Of a stretch of DNA of 23,279 nucleotides, positions 22,093 to 23,279 are shown piece after piece (the stretch's first letter is position 1; the number at the start of each line of letters is the position of its first letter). This DNA comes from Paracoccaceae bacterium. GTDB lineage: Bacteria; Pseudomonadota; Alphaproteobacteria; Rhodobacterales; Rhodobacteraceae. The translations under genes and the position numbers were made by a program. The stretch is taken from the NCBI GenBank assembly GCA_015485375.1, contig WFTU01000116.1, positions 1 through 23,279 of the forward strand, given 5' to 3'. The notes beneath the pieces were generated by a model that was given only the letters and a program-made list of their open reading frames with translations, made no database searches and had not been told where the DNA came from.

Positions 22093-22121
22093 TTCGGTAA
22101 GTGCCGCTTTGCTGCTATAGA
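22093..22121 (+). promoter_or_regulatory. Candidate promoter for the nitroreductase gene
   Basis: A -10-like TATAGA (22116-22121) lies 30 bases before the start codon. The hexamer 17 bases upstream of it, TTCGGT (22093-22098), is a poor -35. This 124-base gap is also the upstream region of tupA, for which no clear promoter is seen. Confidence 0.3.
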
Positions 22122-22150
22122 TCAGGCTTGGAACTGCACAGGAAATGCCC

Positions 22151-22729
22151 ATGCCCGATACTCCGGTTATTGACGCCATTCACGCCCGCCGCTCGGTCTC
22201 TCCGAAATATCTGGAGGCCCCCGGTCCCTCGCCCGAGGAAATCCACGCGATGATCGGCGCGGCCTGCGCCGCGCCGGATCACGGGCACCTTGGACCGGCG
22301 GAGTTTATCTATGTTCCCGATGACATGCGCGACGCGCTGGCCGATGTATTCGAGGCTGTGGCAATGGAGGCCAACCCCGACCTGTCGCCGGAGATACGGG
22401 CGCAGGCGCGCGAACGCTCGCTGAACGGACCATGCCTGCTGGCGCTGGTCGTGCGGATAGACGAGGGGAACGAAATCGTTCCCGCATCGGAGCAATGGCT
22501 CTCGGCCGGGGCGGCGATGCAGAACGTGCTGCTGGCGGCGGAGGATTTCGGCTATCGCGCCAAGGTGGTGAGCGGGGCGCGCGTGCGCAGCCCGGTCATG
22601 CGCGCGGCTTTCCGGCTGGAGGCGCACGAGCACCTGTCCTGTTTTATCGTGATCGGAAGTGCAACCGGCAAAACCAAGGAGCGACCGCGCCGGACGGCGG
22701 ATCAGGCGTTGCGGGTATGGGCGGGGTAG
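22151..22729 (+). CDS. Nitroreductase family protein (YdjA-like)
   Basis: A 192-residue FMN-dependent nitroreductase-fold protein of the short YdjA type. The N-terminus has DAIHARRSV, the conserved FMN-phosphate arginines. MIGAACAAPDHGHLGPAEF matches the AxxAP-x-H motif. QWLSAGAAMQNVLLAAEDFGY is the family helix, and HEHLSCFIVIGSATGK ends the fold. I prefer the ATG at 22151, which is seven bases after AGGA, over the ATG at 22145, which is too close to it. The stop abuts the convergent DUF3422 gene with no gap. The substrate is unknown; no link to FDH is evident. Confidence 0.85.
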   Translation: MPDTPVIDAIHARRSVSPKYLEAPGPSPEEIHAMIGAACAAPDHGHLGPAEFIYVPDDMRDALADVFEAVAMEANPDLSPEIRAQARERSLNGPCLLALVVRIDEGNEIVPASEQWLSAGAAMQNVLLAAEDFGYRAKVVSGARVRSPVMRAAFRLEAHEHLSCFIVIGSATGKTKERPRRTADQALRVWAG

Positions 22730-23279
22730 CTACTCCCGCAGTTTCGCGACCTTGTGGTGGATGCGGCGCATTCCGAGATAGACGATCAGCAGGATCGGCA
22801 CGGTCACGGCTGCAAGGACAGTGGTTTTGTCGATGCCGTAAACCTTGGCAATCGGGGTCAGGAAATATCCGGCAAGGCTGACGGCATAATAGCCTATCGC
22901 CACCACCGACAGCCCCTCGACAGTTTCCTGCAGGCGCAGTTGCAGCTCCGCGCGGCGGTCCATCTGTTTCAGGACCTCGTGGTTCTGTTCCTCGGTCTGC
23001 ACATCGACGCGGGTGCGCAGCAGGTTGGCGGCGCGTTCGGCGCGCATTGACAGGTCTGCGAGGCGGGCCTGTGCGGAGCGGCAGGTGCGCATGGCGGGGT
23101 CGTAGCGGCGCATCATGAATTCGCTGAACAGCTTTTTGCCCTTCACACGGCCCTCGCGCATCACCTGAATGCGCTGGCCGACGATGGCGGAGTAGGCCTC
23201 GGCCGCGCCGAAACGGAAGGCGGTGGAGGAAGAGAGGAACTCGATCTTCGCCGACATTTCCAGCAGACGGTGGAGGGAT
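22730..23279 (-). CDS. DUF3422 family membrane protein, C-terminal part (N-terminus beyond right edge)
   Basis: The reading frame is open to the right edge and covers 182 residues of the C-terminus. It begins in LHRLLEMSAKIEFLSSSTAF, which matches the DUF3422 proteins found in alphaproteobacteria. A long helical, charged, probably coiled-coil stretch leads to two hydrophobic helices (VVAIGYYAVSLAGYFL and AVTVPILLIVYLGM). The plan recalls CorA-like membrane proteins, but no GMN motif is seen. Function unknown. The methionine at 23257 is internal, because conserved residues continue upstream of it. Confidence 0.8.
   Translation of the reverse strand, partial: SLHRLLEMSAKIEFLSSSTAFRFGAAEAYSAIVGQRIQVMREGRVKGKKLFSEFMMRRYDPAMRTCRSAQARLADLSMRAERAANLLRTRVDVQTEEQNHEVLKQMDRRAELQLRLQETVEGLSVVAIGYYAVSLAGYFLTPIAKVYGIDKTTVLAAVTVPILLIVYLGMRRIHHKVAKLRE

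Noticed and set aside
1..23279. CRISPR arrays, IS elements, rRNA genes or a SECIS element
   Set aside because: No regularly spaced repeats, transposase motifs or rRNA sequence were seen, and the FdhA active-site codon is TGC so no SECIS is needed.

Overview
The window is typical of the Rhodobacterales (Roseobacter-type alphaproteobacteria). It has high GC, GC-rich codon use, AGGAGG-type ribosome sites, tight ATGA gene overlaps, and a TRAP transporter beside DUF3422, DUF374 and YggT genes. That taxonomic call is inferred from gene content, not from a marker gene.

Layout. (1) 1-2398, minus strand: a TRAP transporter operon dctP-dctQ-dctM, with dctM cut by the left edge and a hairpin plus short T run between dctP and dctQ. 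(2) 2519-3627: a small thioesterase-like gene (minus), yggT (plus) and a tRNA-Arg(UCU). (3) 3681-6159: two genes with lower GC than their surroundings, an outer-membrane beta-barrel protein and a TPR-sulfotransferase, lying directly 3' of the tRNA. (4) 6169-8166, minus: a DUF374 acyltransferase-like protein coupled to a GT4 glycosyltransferase, plausibly for glycolipid synthesis. (5) 8232-21126: a large formate dehydrogenase (FDH) locus. (6) 21211-23279: a TupA-type tungstate-binding protein, a nitroreductase-family protein, and the C-terminal part of a DUF3422 protein cut by the right edge.

The FDH locus is the centre of interest. On the plus strand it reads DUF3305, DUF3306, TorD-like chaperone, a small Tat-signal protein, the Tat-exported catalytic subunit with Cys at the Sec/Cys position, a subunit with four [4Fe-4S] clusters, a cytochrome b subunit, then a NarI/DsrM/HdrE-like membrane cytochrome and an HdrD/DsrK-like CCG iron-sulfur protein, with an intrinsic terminator after the last gene. 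Divergent from it are a polyferredoxin with an HdrA-like layout, a degenerate biotin/lipoate-ligase-like protein and a DUF6505-like protein. A periplasmic cytochrome c has an N-terminal half resembling a shortened TupA, the same family as the tungstate-binding protein encoded at the other end of the locus.

Working model (inference): formate is oxidised in the periplasm by a tungsten (or molybdenum) enzyme. Electrons pass through FdhB to cytochrome b in the membrane, and the HdrE/HdrD-like pair gives a second membrane-to-cytoplasm route connected with the polyferredoxin. TupA supplies tungstate, and the remaining small proteins act in cofactor insertion or maturation. The most unusual element is the TupA-like/cytochrome c fusion.
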